Assembly (NCBI RefSeq): GCF_001279005.1
Contig: NZ_LGCN01000017.1
Location: forward strand, 124,001-188,000
DNA length: 64,000 bases
Direction of reading: 5' to 3'
Source: Streptomyces caelestis
Lineage (GTDB): Bacteria; Actinomycetota; Actinomycetes; Streptomycetales; Streptomycetaceae
The position numbers and the translations under genes were made by a program. How positions within the stretch are numbered: the first letter of the stretch is position 1; each line of letters opens with the position of its first letter. Shown here piece by piece: positions 52,946 through 61,341 of this stretch. The notes beneath the pieces were generated by a model. That model worked only from the letters and a program-made list of their open reading frames with translations, was not told where the DNA came from and did no database searches.

Positions 52946-53510
52946 TCAGTCGTCCGTGATGAGGCCGGTGCCCGCAAGGCAGCTGTCGACCACATCCAGG
53001 CGATACCGGATCTGCTTGAGCCTGCACTTCACGGCCCTGGTGATCTGGCCCAGGTCGGCTGCGGCGAGGTTGCCGATGTCGCGCTTGACCAGCGACCAGA
53101 TGCCCTCCTGCGGGTTCAGGTCCGGCACGTAGGCCGGGAGCTGGAACACGGTGAGCCACGCGGCATTCGCGGCGATGAACTCCCGCATCCCAGCGGTCAG
53201 GTGGAGGCGGACGTTGTCCCGGACCAGCACGATCGGTCCACCGAGCTGGATGCGGGCACGCGCCAAGAGGTCGCGGAAGTCCCGCCGGCCGAAGCCCTTC
53301 GGCTCGCCCTTGCGCCCTCGGTACTCGCGGATGGCGTAGATCAGCCGGGACCGCTCGCCCGGCTTGCAGCAAGGTCATACCCGCCATCGACACCCGTCCG
53401 GAGCCCCGGCCGCGAAGCCGGACGACCGGGGTCCGGCCGATCCGCCCCCAGGTTCCAGAGCGCGGCGGCGTCATCGACTGGCCGGCGTCAGGCAAACATC
53501 CCCCGGCCTC
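52946..53510 (-). pseudogene. IS630-family transposase relic
   Basis: Read on the minus strand, DAGQSMTPPRSGTWGRIGRT and VSMAGMTLL match the first DDE block. A frameshift near 53370 separates this from KPGERSRLIYA. The second part has PIVLVRDNVRLHLTAG and LPAYVPDLNPQEGIWSLVK (second D and E). The N-terminal HTH part is missing. No terminal inverted repeats were found. It is a dead fragment abutting the putative immunity gene. Confidence 0.8.
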
Positions 53511-53563
53511 GTGGCGTGTCCGGCAGGGTGGGAGAACCACCCGCGTCGCTCCAGTCCGAGCCC

Positions 53564-53619
53564 TATAATCACCGCGTCGGCCTTCGGCGCCCCCACGGGA
53601 ACGTCCGGAGGCTTTTTTC
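53564..53619 (+). promoter_or_regulatory. Promoter and short leader with attenuator-like hairpin before MFS gene
   Basis: A perfect -10 box TATAAT (53564-53569) is followed by a leader of about 45 nt. The leader ends in a hairpin, GCCTTCGG (53580-53587) pairing with CCGGAGGC (53605-53612), then TTTTTT (53613-53618) and C before the ATG. The 3' arm contains the GGAGG ribosome binding site. The structure is both an intrinsic terminator and a ribosome-site sequestrator, as in leaders of antibiotic-resistance genes induced by ribosome-targeting drugs. Confidence 0.65.
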
Positions 53620-54831
53620 ATGCCTTCCGAGACCTCCGAACCCACCACCACCTACCGCTCGTTGCTCCGCGACCGCGAGTTCACCGGCCTGTACGCGAGC
53701 TTCACCCTCACGGTCGCCGCGAGTACGCTGTCGGGCTTCGCGCTCGCCACGCTGGTCGACCGACGGACCGGCTCCCCGTTCCTGACGGCCGTGAGCATGT
53801 ACGGCGCCACCTTCGCGACCGTGCTCGGCGCGATGACGCTGATGTCGGTCGCGGACGGGAACCGCCCCCGCCGCACCCTCGTCGCGCTCCAGTGCGTCTC
53901 GCTGCTGGGCGTGGCCGCGCAGGCGGTCCCCGGACTGCCGCTGGCCGTCCGCTTCGCCCTCCTCCTGGTGCTGGGCTTCTTCCAGTCCCTGGGGACCGGC
54001 ACCCGGATGGGGCTGCTCGCCGAGGTGGTGCCGGCCTCCGCGTACGTCCCGGCGCGTTCGCTGATGAACATCACCTCGGGCGGCACGGCCGTCCTCGGCT
54101 ACGCGCTCGGCGCCGTCCTGCTGCGGTACCTGAGCCCGCAGGACGTCTTCGTCGCCGCGACGGCCCTGACCGGCGCCGGACTGGTCGTGGTGGCGACGAC
54201 CGTCCGGGAACGCTCGATCCGCCCGCCCCGACGCCCCGGCCTGCGGCAGACCTGGACGGCCAACACCGCGCTCCTCTCCCGCTCCGGCCCGCGTGCGCTG
54301 CTGCTGAACCTGTGGGTCCCCAACGGACTGATCGTCGGCTGCGAGGCCCTGTTCATCTCCTACGCCCCCGACCACGCCGGCGTCCTCCTGGCCGCCGGAT
54401 CGGCGGGCATGCTCCTCGGCGACCTGACCGTCGGACGGCTCCTCGGCGCCGAACGGCGACGCCGCTGCGCGTTCGCCCTGCGCCTGCTGCTCGCCGCCCC
54501 GTACCTGCTGTTCCCCCTCCACCCTCCCCTGCCGGTGGCGGCGGCCGCCGTGTTCGTGGCGAGTGCCGGTTTCGCCGCCACCCTCCCCCTCCAGGAACAC
54601 CTCCTGGCGCTGACCCCCGACCCGGTCCGCGGCCAGGTCCAGGGCGTCGAGTCCGCCGGGCGCATGACCTGGCAGGGCATCGGCGCCGCGCTCGCCGGCG
54701 GCCTCGCCCAGCACCTCGCCCCCGCCGCGACGATCACCGCGCTCGCCGCGCTCTCCCTCGCCGTCACGCTCCTCTCCCGCCCCTTCGTGGCCCGCACCCG
54801 CGCCGTCCGCCTCGAAGAGACCGGCGGCTGA
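53620..54831 (+). CDS. MFS efflux transporter under leader control
   Basis: A 403-residue major facilitator with about 12 hydrophobic segments, for example FTGLYASFTLTVAASTLSGF at TM1 and LLNLWVPNGLIVGCEALFIS at TM7. The ATG follows GGAGG by 8 nt, and the ribosome binding site lies in the terminator-like hairpin described for its leader. The substrate is unknown; a drug exporter is suggested by the leader architecture. The gene lies next to an IS630 relic and may be acquired. Convergent with the TetR gene. Confidence 0.88.
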   Translation: MPSETSEPTTTYRSLLRDREFTGLYASFTLTVAASTLSGFALATLVDRRTGSPFLTAVSMYGATFATVLGAMTLMSVADGNRPRRTLVALQCVSLLGVAAQAVPGLPLAVRFALLLVLGFFQSLGTGTRMGLLAEVVPASAYVPARSLMNITSGGTAVLGYALGAVLLRYLSPQDVFVAATALTGAGLVVVATTVRERSIRPPRRPGLRQTWTANTALLSRSGPRALLLNLWVPNGLIVGCEALFISYAPDHAGVLLAAGSAGMLLGDLTVGRLLGAERRRRCAFALRLLLAAPYLLFPLHPPLPVAAAAVFVASAGFAATLPLQEHLLALTPDPVRGQVQGVESAGRMTWQGIGAALAGGLAQHLAPAATITALAALSLAVTLLSRPFVARTRAVRLEETGG

Positions 54832-54981
54832 GCCCACGGCGTGGGCCCAGGTCGCGGGGAAGGCCGGCGGGCGGTGCGCCGCCGGTGCAGGGCGTACTCG
54901 CACAGGTGCTCGCCCCCGGCGCCGCCCGCCTCCTCGCCGGCCTTCTTCCCGTCCACGGTGGCCGAGCGGGGCCCGCACCGA

Positions 54982-55587
54982 TCACGGTCCGCCCAGCACC
55001 CGTTCCACGTACTCCCCCAGACGCGCACGCAGTTCGTCGCGGTCCGTACCGCGGTCGCCCGCGAGGTGCTCGACCAGGTCGGCACGTACGGCGGCCAGCA
55101 GGGCGTGTGCGGTGAAGCCGGGGTCGGCGAGGCCCGGGACACCGGCCAGCGCGGAACGCAGCAGTTCGTGCCACCGCCCGTAGTGCTCCGCCCGGTAGGG
55201 ACTGTCGGATCCCGCCCCCTCCAGCGCCAGCACGAGGTGGCGGTGGTCCAGTTTGAAGCACAGCAACGCGTCGAGCAGCGCGGGCACGCGCTGCGCCGGC
55301 GGCGTGCCGGGGCCCAGCGGCGGCGGCCCGTGCGACACCGCCGCCTCGAGGGGTTCCAGCCGCGCCGCGTAGAGCGCGGCGATCAGCGCCGTACGGTCAC
55401 CGAACGCGCGGAACAGCGTGCCCTTGCCGACGCCGGCCGCCGCCGCGACGTCGGACATCGTGATGTCCCCGGGGGTGTCGCAGCGCGCGAAGAGGTCGTC
55501 CGCGGCGGCGAGCAGGGCCGCCCGGTTGCGCGCCGCGTCCTTGCGCGGCCTGCGCGCGGACGTACCGTCCACCGGCTCCGTCTCCAT
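54982..55587 (-). CDS. TetR-family regulator
   Basis: A 201-residue repressor. The HTH is at about 20-65 (ITMSDVAAAAGVGKGTLFRA), and an all-helical ligand domain follows. It is divergent from the SnoaL-like/NmrA-like gene pair. Two copies of CGGACCGNCGGTCCG lie between the start codons, very likely its operators. The ligand is unknown. Confidence 0.93.
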   Translation of the reverse strand: METEPVDGTSARRPRKDAARNRAALLAAADDLFARCDTPGDITMSDVAAAAGVGKGTLFRAFGDRTALIAALYAARLEPLEAAVSHGPPPLGPGTPPAQRVPALLDALLCFKLDHRHLVLALEGAGSDSPYRAEHYGRWHELLRSALAGVPGLADPGFTAHALLAAVRADLVEHLAGDRGTDRDELRARLGEYVERVLGGP

Positions 55588-55611
55588 CGTCGACCTCCCA
55601 CGCTTGCAAAG

Positions 55612-55661
55612 CGGACCGACGGTCCGTATCTTTGCTCCACGCGAAGCGGACCGCCGGTCCG
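55612..55661. promoter_or_regulatory. Tandem TetR operators
   Basis: Two 15-bp perfect inverted repeats, CGGACCGACGGTCCG (55612-55626) and CGGACCGCCGGTCCG (55647-55661), lie 35 bp apart centre to centre. Each is preceded by AAG and followed by a short AT-rich tail, so one may govern each divergent promoter. Confidence 0.8.
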
Positions 55662-55686
55662 AATTCTACGGGACGGAGACACCCTC

Positions 55687-56118
55687 ATGCCCGAGCACAC
55701 CCCGGCCTCCCCCGAGGCGCTCTTCCGCCACGGCCTGCGCCTGCTGCTGGACAAGGACATACCCGCCTGGATCTCCCTGTGGGACGAAGACGGCGTCATG
55801 GAGTTCCCCTTCGCCCCCGAGGGCTGGCCCCGCCGGCTGGAGGGCAAGGCGGCGGTCGCCGCGTACATGCGCGACTACCCCGACCACATCGACCTGCGCG
55901 ACATCCCCGACCTGCGCGTCCACCGGACCGAAGACCCCGGCACCATCGTGGTCGAGATGCGCGCGGAGGGCCGCGTGGTCGCCACCGGCGCGGCCTACGA
56001 CATGACGTACATCGCCGTCGTCACCTTCCGGAACGGCCTGATCACCGGCTACCGCGACTACTGGAACCCGCTCGCCGTGCGCGAGCCGGGCGTCGACTTC
56101 ACCGGGAGCACCCGATGA
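55687..56118 (+). CDS. SnoaL/NTF2-like protein
   Basis: A 143-residue alpha+beta barrel protein. LLLDKDIPAWISLWDEDGVM, FPFAPEGWPRRLEGKAAVAA and the final YRDYWNPLAV are typical of SnoaL-like cyclases and isomerases or ketosteroid-isomerase relatives. The ATG lies just behind the TetR operator. The gene overlaps the NmrA-like gene by 4 nt (ATGA), so both are repressed together by TetR. Substrate unknown. Confidence 0.88.
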   Translation: MPEHTPASPEALFRHGLRLLLDKDIPAWISLWDEDGVMEFPFAPEGWPRRLEGKAAVAAYMRDYPDHIDLRDIPDLRVHRTEDPGTIVVEMRAEGRVVATGAAYDMTYIAVVTFRNGLITGYRDYWNPLAVREPGVDFTGSTR

Positions 56119-56969
56119 CCCCCACCCGTCCCACTCTCGTCGTCGGCGCCACCGGCACCACCGGAAGCCGCACCGCTACCCGGCTCCTCGCCACCGGCCA
56201 CCCCGTCCGCGCCGCCTCCCGCCGGGGCACCCCGCTCTCCGGTGCGGAAGCGGTCCGCTTCGACTGGTACGACCCCACCACCCACGACGCCGCCCTCACC
56301 GGCGCCGACCGCGTCCACCTCGTCCCGCCGGTCGGCGACCCGGACCCGGCGGCGGTCATGCTCCCCTTCCTCGAACGGGCCCGGAGCCTGGGCGTGCGCC
56401 GAGCGGTGCTCCTCAGCTCCTCGGCCGTCCCCGAGGGCGGCCCGGCGGTGGGCAGGGTGCACCAGGCCCTCCCCTCCCTCTTCGAGGAGTGGGCGGTGCT
56501 GCGTCCCTCCTGGTTCATGCAGAACTTCACCGGCGCCCACCTCCACGCCGCCACCATCCGCGAGAGCGGCGCCTTCGCCACCGCCACAGGTGACGGCCGC
56601 GTCGCCTACGTCGACGCCGACGACATCGCCGCCGTCGCGGTACGCGCCCTGACCGACGAGGACGCCCCGAACCGCGACCTCGTCCTGACCGGCCCCGAGG
56701 CCCTCACCCATGACGAGATCGCCACGATCCTCACCGAGGTCACCGGCCGCCCCGTCGCCCACCACCGCCTGACCGTCGCCGAGGTCCGCCACCGCCTCAC
56801 CGAACAGTCGGGCATCCCGCCGGAGTTCGCCGCCCTCCTCGCCGACATGGACCACGCCATAGCCACCGGCGCCGAGTCCCGCACCACGGACGCCGTCCGC
56901 CACCTCACCGGCCGCCCGCCCGGCGACTTCCGCACGGCCGTCGAACGGGAGACCGCGCTCGCCCTCTGA
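56115..56969 (+). CDS. NmrA-like NAD(P)-binding protein
   Basis: A 284-residue atypical SDR. The dinucleotide loop is LVVGATGTTGSRTATRLL, followed by VRAASRRGT, suggesting NADP. There is no YxxxK pair. The middle segment LRPSWFMQNFTG is characteristic of the NmrA/TMR group. Members act as redox sensors or quinone reductases (QorB-like). It is translationally coupled to the SnoaL-like gene and under TetR control. Confidence 0.9.
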   Translation: MTPTRPTLVVGATGTTGSRTATRLLATGHPVRAASRRGTPLSGAEAVRFDWYDPTTHDAALTGADRVHLVPPVGDPDPAAVMLPFLERARSLGVRRAVLLSSSAVPEGGPAVGRVHQALPSLFEEWAVLRPSWFMQNFTGAHLHAATIRESGAFATATGDGRVAYVDADDIAAVAVRALTDEDAPNRDLVLTGPEALTHDEIATILTEVTGRPVAHHRLTVAEVRHRLTEQSGIPPEFAALLADMDHAIATGAESRTTDAVRHLTGRPPGDFRTAVERETALAL

Positions 56970-57336
56970 GGACCTCGGCCGCGCCGCCAGGGGGAGACTG
57001 CCGGCCGGGCGCCGGCAAGAGGGCCGAGCGGGACACGTCGCCGTTCGCGGTCAAGGACCGCCGGGTCACGGGTCTGTCCCAGGGGACGGCGACCGCGAGC
57101 GGGCGCGGAGCGGTGCGGGGACTGCCGTCCCGGCCGAACCGGCGCCGTACCCCGGCACGGTGCGGACGAAGACGCGCCCGGCGGTGCTGTGCACCGCGTC
57201 CGCCTCCTCCTGTAACAGGGTTGTATTAGCCACGGGTTGGTCGAAACGGCGGACGGACCGGACGGCTCTTGGTGGGCAGAAACGCTCGCCCGTACCGACG
57301 GGCCGGCACACCGACCGACACCGAGGAATACACACC
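56970..57336. other. Gene-free stretch before the second DUF4232 gene
   Basis: No convincing gene. It holds the upstream region of the lipoprotein gene; GTTGTATTAG near 57212 is the most promoter-like piece. A minus-strand frame is open across part of it but starts inside the antisense of the lipoprotein gene. Confidence 0.45.
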
Positions 57337-57996
57337 ATGCGCGTCAACAAGATCACCATCGCAGCCCTGGCCGTCGTCGCGGGCCTCTCGCTCACCGCCT
57401 GCCAGAACGACGACGCCGCCGCCACGGACCGGAGCAACGCGTCCTCCTCCTCGTCGAAGGGCGGCTCGACCTCCGGCGGCTCGGCCCAGGGCGCCGCGAA
57501 GGACTCCGCCGGGAACGGCGACGCGGACGAGGGACAGGGCACGGTCGTCGGGACGGGCTCCAACGAGAACGGCACGATCGGGAAGTGCCGCACCGACGAG
57601 CTGGAGGTCACGGCGACGGACAGCACCATCGACGGCGACGAGGACAACACCGTCGCGGTGACGTTCACCAACGGCGGCGGCCGGGACTGCTCGATCGCGG
57701 GCTTCGCCGGTGTGGACCTGAAGACCAACGCGGGGACGGTGTCCGCGGAGCGCACGGGTGAGTCGGCCCCCGCGACCGTCCTGAAGGACGGCACGTCGGT
57801 CTCCTTCTCGATCTCCTACCCGGTCAACGACACGGGCGGCTCCGGCGTCCGCATCACCGGCCTGGTGGTGACCCCGCCGAACGAGACGAAGTCGGTCACC
57901 CTCGACTGGCCGGGCGCCGCATCGCTGCCCGTCACGGACGGCTCCGGCACCCCGGTGAAGGTCGGCCCGATCGGAAGCGCCGGCCAGGGCGGCTGA
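57337..57996 (+). CDS. DUF4232 lipoprotein 2
   Basis: A 219-residue lipoprotein. The signal peptide ends in lipobox LTAC, a Ser/Gly/Ala linker follows, then a DUF4232 domain with a disulfide-capable pair (GKCRTDELEVT, GGRDCSIAGFAGVDL). It is shorter than, and related to, the DUF4232 protein at 48.4 kb. ATG 57337 is selected because the signal peptide starts there. Function unknown. Confidence 0.85.
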   Translation: MRVNKITIAALAVVAGLSLTACQNDDAAATDRSNASSSSSKGGSTSGGSAQGAAKDSAGNGDADEGQGTVVGTGSNENGTIGKCRTDELEVTATDSTIDGDEDNTVAVTFTNGGGRDCSIAGFAGVDLKTNAGTVSAERTGESAPATVLKDGTSVSFSISYPVNDTGGSGVRITGLVVTPPNETKSVTLDWPGAASLPVTDGSGTPVKVGPIGSAGQGG

Positions 57997-58152
57997 CCCG
58001 CCCCGCCGGCACCACGTCGTACACCCCCGGGCGCCGACGCGGCGAGCACCCGGGGCGTGCCCCCGAGTTCACGGGTGCGGGCCCCACATCCGCGCGTCCG
58101 TCGGCGCCCGTGGCCCGCCCGGCAGCCCCTCCCCCATACGGGCGAACGACAC

Positions 58153-60084
58153 ATGCACACCCCGGAGTCGACACATAGCGTGAGGGACGGCAACCCTCCG
58201 CACTCGCACTCCCCGGAGCCCTGTGTGCAGAAACTCCCGATACGACGCTCGAAGGCGCCCCGCCGACGCCGCATGGCGGTGACGGCCGTCAGCGGCATCG
58301 CCGCCGGCTGCACGGTCCTGTGCCCCGCGCCCATCGCTCTCGCCCGGCCCGCGACGACCACCGCCCCGGTGCCCACCGCACTGACCGCCCCGTCGCAGGC
58401 CCCGGCCGAGGACGCGGCGAGGGACGACGAATCCGTCCGCACCGTCACCGACGGCGACACCCTCTGGTCCATGGCGGAGGAGGTCTACGGGTCCGGAGCC
58501 AGGTGGCCCGACCTCTACCGCGCCAGCCGGGACGGCATCGAGAAGGCCGCGCGCTCCCACGGACTCCCCTCGGGCGGCGGCGGGCACTGGATCTTCGCCG
58601 GTACGGCGATCCGCACACCCGCCCCGGCCGCGAAGACCCAGGCCCCGGCCGTGAAGACCCAGGCCCCCGCCACGAAGGCCCAGGACCCGGCCGCGAAGAC
58701 CCGGACCCCCGCCACGGCCGACCCCCATCTCACCCGCTTCGAGCGCCAGTTGGCGCAGGCCGGCTACACGTCCCAGTCCGGCAGCGAAGCCGTGTTCGAC
58801 CTGGACCGCAGGTACTGCGAGGGCACCCTGTTCAGCGGCATGTGGCCCAACCCCCAGTCGCCCTACATCGTCTCCAACCTGCCGGAGGTGCCGGGGCAGA
58901 CGGCCAACACCAACCCGCCCGTGACCTGGCGCCTGCGCGAGGACGAGGCCGTCGTCCTGATCGGGACGACCCCGCCGCCGGAGGCCTACTTCTCCTTCGA
59001 CCTCACCATGGTGAGGGGGTCCCTGCACACCGGCCCGGTCCTGTGGCCCGCGGTCGGCGACCCGGTCAACCGGGGAACCGTGAAGACGGCCGGCCCCACC
59101 CCCTTCGGGCAGCCGTTCGCCCTCGTGATGACGGGGCACGAGCGCACGCGCGCCGAGGTGCACGAGATGCTGGCCGCCTCCGGGCTCGGCGGCGCGATCA
59201 ACGACGCGACCGTTCCCCCGGCCATGTTCCGCCTGGGCCTCGGCGAGGACGCCGACCAGTTCCTGCTCGGCATCCGCACGGCCGCGCCCGAGCCCGGCTT
59301 CGAGAAGGCGCTCGACGCCTACCGCGACGCGCCCCCGCTCCAGATCCTGCGGGTACGGCCGAAGGGCGCCTCCGCGGACCAGACGAAACCGGTGTACGCC
59401 CCCGCCCCGCTGCCCGTGCCCCGGCTGCGCACCGCCGGGACCGGGGCCACCGAGCTCGACCTCAACCCCTCGCTGCAGGAGCTGCGGCAGCGCATCATCG
59501 ACGCCCACCCGGGTTTCGAGGCACGCGACGTGGTCACGGAGCGCGGGTTCGAGCAGTCGTACCCGGGGCTGCAGTCCAACAAGGTGATCGATCCCCCCAC
59601 GCCCGGGATCGGCGCCCTGTCCAACGACGCCGACGACCCGCTGAGCCCGAGCTTCAGTCTCCCGGACGGCTCCTTCGTCGTCGCCTACGGCACCAACCAC
59701 GTGGCCACCCGGCAGGCGAGTTACTCCAGCATCTCGCTCTACGCCGACGAGGAGGCCGCCGTCTCGGTGACCGCCAAGAACCACCGCGACCTGCGGGGCA
59801 CCGCCCGTGACTACCTCCCCGGCAGCCCGGACGCGGACAAGCTCTACGCCTGGACCTTCAGCCGGGCCGGCGACGCCGGACCGACCGGCCCTCACGTCAC
59901 CGAACTCCCTTCCGCGAGCACCGACTTCTGCGCGCAGTACGGAGCAGAGCGGCCCGTCGACATGAGCCGCATGCAGGCCGTGGCACGCGCCTACATGCAG
60001 CCCGAGACGCTCACCCACCCCGCCCTCTCCTCGCTCCTCCTGGACCGCCTGCTGGTCTTCACCCCCAAGCCGAAGTCCAAGTAG
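58153..60084 (+). CDS. Secreted LysM-domain protein with unknown C-terminal domain
   Basis: A 643-residue exported protein. A basic N-terminus precedes a hydrophobic signal (MAVTAVSGIAAGCTVL). A LysM-like domain follows (RTVTDGDTLWSMAEEVYGSG). A linker repeats KTQAPA/KTRTPA several times. The large remaining part (about 220-643) has no recognised family; it contains FERQLAQAGYTSQSGSEAVF and RFRLG-like surface segments. ATG 58153 is preferred over a start at 58057 that would add an Arg/Pro-rich extension. LysM suggests peptidoglycan attachment. A terminator follows. Confidence 0.8.
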   Translation: MHTPESTHSVRDGNPPHSHSPEPCVQKLPIRRSKAPRRRRMAVTAVSGIAAGCTVLCPAPIALARPATTTAPVPTALTAPSQAPAEDAARDDESVRTVTDGDTLWSMAEEVYGSGARWPDLYRASRDGIEKAARSHGLPSGGGGHWIFAGTAIRTPAPAAKTQAPAVKTQAPATKAQDPAAKTRTPATADPHLTRFERQLAQAGYTSQSGSEAVFDLDRRYCEGTLFSGMWPNPQSPYIVSNLPEVPGQTANTNPPVTWRLREDEAVVLIGTTPPPEAYFSFDLTMVRGSLHTGPVLWPAVGDPVNRGTVKTAGPTPFGQPFALVMTGHERTRAEVHEMLAASGLGGAINDATVPPAMFRLGLGEDADQFLLGIRTAAPEPGFEKALDAYRDAPPLQILRVRPKGASADQTKPVYAPAPLPVPRLRTAGTGATELDLNPSLQELRQRIIDAHPGFEARDVVTERGFEQSYPGLQSNKVIDPPTPGIGALSNDADDPLSPSFSLPDGSFVVAYGTNHVATRQASYSSISLYADEEAAVSVTAKNHRDLRGTARDYLPGSPDADKLYAWTFSRAGDAGPTGPHVTELPSASTDFCAQYGAERPVDMSRMQAVARAYMQPETLTHPALSSLLLDRLLVFTPKPKSK

Positions 60085-60124
60085 GACGCGCCCCCGAGGC
60101 ACGGAGCCGTCCACGAAGAACGAC

Positions 60125-60159
60125 GAGGCGGAGCGCCCCCACGGGGGACGCTCCGCCTC
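60125..60159. terminator. Terminator after the LysM gene
   Basis: Arms GAGGCGGAGCG and CGCTCCGCCTC pair, extended by CCCCC/GGGGG around a short AC loop. It lies 40 nt after the stop. Confidence 0.75.
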
Positions 60160-60186
60160 ATGCGATCGACCGGCTGACGGCCCGGC

Positions 60187-60315
60187 TCACCGGCCGAAAT
60201 CCAGCTCCGCCCACACGGTCCTGCACGGCACCGGACCCGTCCGCACGCCCCAGCGGTCGGCCGGCTCCCCGACCGGGAACAGGCCGTGTCCGGATTCGCC
60301 GGTCTCCGCCCCGCC
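60187..60315 (-). pseudogene. C-terminal fragment of a HATPase-type (anti-sigma factor-like) protein
   Basis: About 42 codons match the end of Streptomyces RsbW-like ATP-binding proteins: ETGESGHGLFPVGEPADRWG followed by VWAELDFGR. The N-box and the rest of the domain are missing, and no start fits. It is one of several gene ends stacked between 60.1 and 60.9 kb. Confidence 0.65.
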
Positions 60316-60437
60316 GAACTGGTCACCAGTGAACAGTGGGAGCCGGACGAGAGGGAATGACGTCCTGACGAAGTCGTCCCGTCGGTGACCCGCTTTCGGG
60401 CGCCGGCTGTCGCGCCCGTGCCGACACGCTGTGCGAC

Positions 60438-60622
60438 ATGGCGAAACCGAACGAACGGCCTGCAACGGCAGAAGACTTGCCGCCCCTGTCACTGATGCCG
60501 TACGGGCACTTCACCTCCATGCGCGTCGACGCCGATCGCCGCATCCGCGGACTGTCCCTGCACATGGAGCGACCCGTGCGGGACAGCAGGATCGTCTTCG
60601 GCGTACCGGTGGACACCGGCGA
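60438..60622 (+). pseudogene. N-terminal fragment of a class IV aminotransferase
   Basis: The frame starts MAKPNERPAT and continues MPYGHFTSMRVDADRRIRGL and HMERPVRDSRIVFG, the N-terminus of branched-chain/aminodeoxychorismate-lyase-type proteins of Streptomyces. Homology stops at about 60620, where the sequence switches to the antisense of the duplicated two-TM gene. The PLP-lysine region is missing, so the gene is dead. Confidence 0.7.
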
Positions 60623-60628
60623 GTGCGG

Positions 60629-60839
60629 TGGAGCAGGTGAGATACCAGGGCCGGGGCCACAGGGCGGGCCACCAACCGGCCTGCGGGGTCAGGAGCAGCT
60701 CGGTGGCGGCGGTGGGCATGCCGGTGGCGAGGCTCCAGCACAGCAGGCGGCCGGTCCACTGCACGGCTCGGGCGAGCCGGTCCCGGTGGTGGCGGCGTCG
60801 GGCGGCGCAGGAGACGGGCAGGCGTCTGCCGAAGAAGGT
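60629..60839 (-). pseudogene. Truncated second copy of the two-TM protein gene
   Basis: About 70 codons match the intact copy at 51.0 kb: AVQWTGRLLCWSLATGM, TAATELLLTPQAGWWPALWP and RPWYLTC. The 3' end (second TM and tail) is replaced by the aminotransferase fragment at about 60.62 kb, and the N-terminal part is degraded. Same strand and same place relative to an RHS gene as the intact copy. Confidence 0.75.
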
Positions 60840-61205
60840 CTTCCACAGCAGGGGTGGTTGCTGCGGGCCGGGGGACCGCGCATGCTGGACGGCGTAAGCG
60901 TGCATGGCGTGAAGCCCGGCCACAGCAGCACCCGTTGCGTGCTGGTTTGCCCTGAGACGACTTTCCCGCCTGCACGCACAGCGTCGTGACCAGCGGATAG
61001 GCACGAGGGCTGTCGTCCGACGGGCGGACCGGGCAGGTCTGAACCCGGCCGGAAGCGACCGGTCTCCGGCTTCGAATCTTCATTGACACGTCCAGGTCAG
61101 AGGGTTTCGGTCAAGTCCGGTTCCGTATGCAGAGACAGCATCACCGGTTCCATCCACTCTCTGGGGTGGTTGAGGCTTCTGCGTCCCGTATGGGCAGCTG
61201 AAGCG

Positions 61206-61323
61206 GCGGGGCTGATTCCGGGCCGCATGCAGTCGGAGTTCGGGGGGGACGCCGCGCTGTTTTGTGTGCTTCCCGTGACAACTTGTGTGTCACTGGTGAC
61301 CGGTGGGGTTGCCGGATCCGACT
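61206..61323. repeat. RHS upstream region, copy B
   Basis: This region is related to 51688-51803 with the same order of conserved words (GGGGCTGATTCCGG, GTGACAACTTGTG, GGTGACCG). It lies directly before the RHS start codon and its GGGGGAAG ribosome binding site, and probably contains the promoter. Confidence 0.7.
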
Positions 61324-61341
61324 TCCTGTGGGGGGAAGCTG

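Noticed and set aside
54832..54981. Possible short gene between the MFS and TetR genes
   Set aside because: Open frames are short shadows with no start signal; the stretch is an ordinary convergent intergenic region with a short GCCCAC/GTGGGC hairpin.
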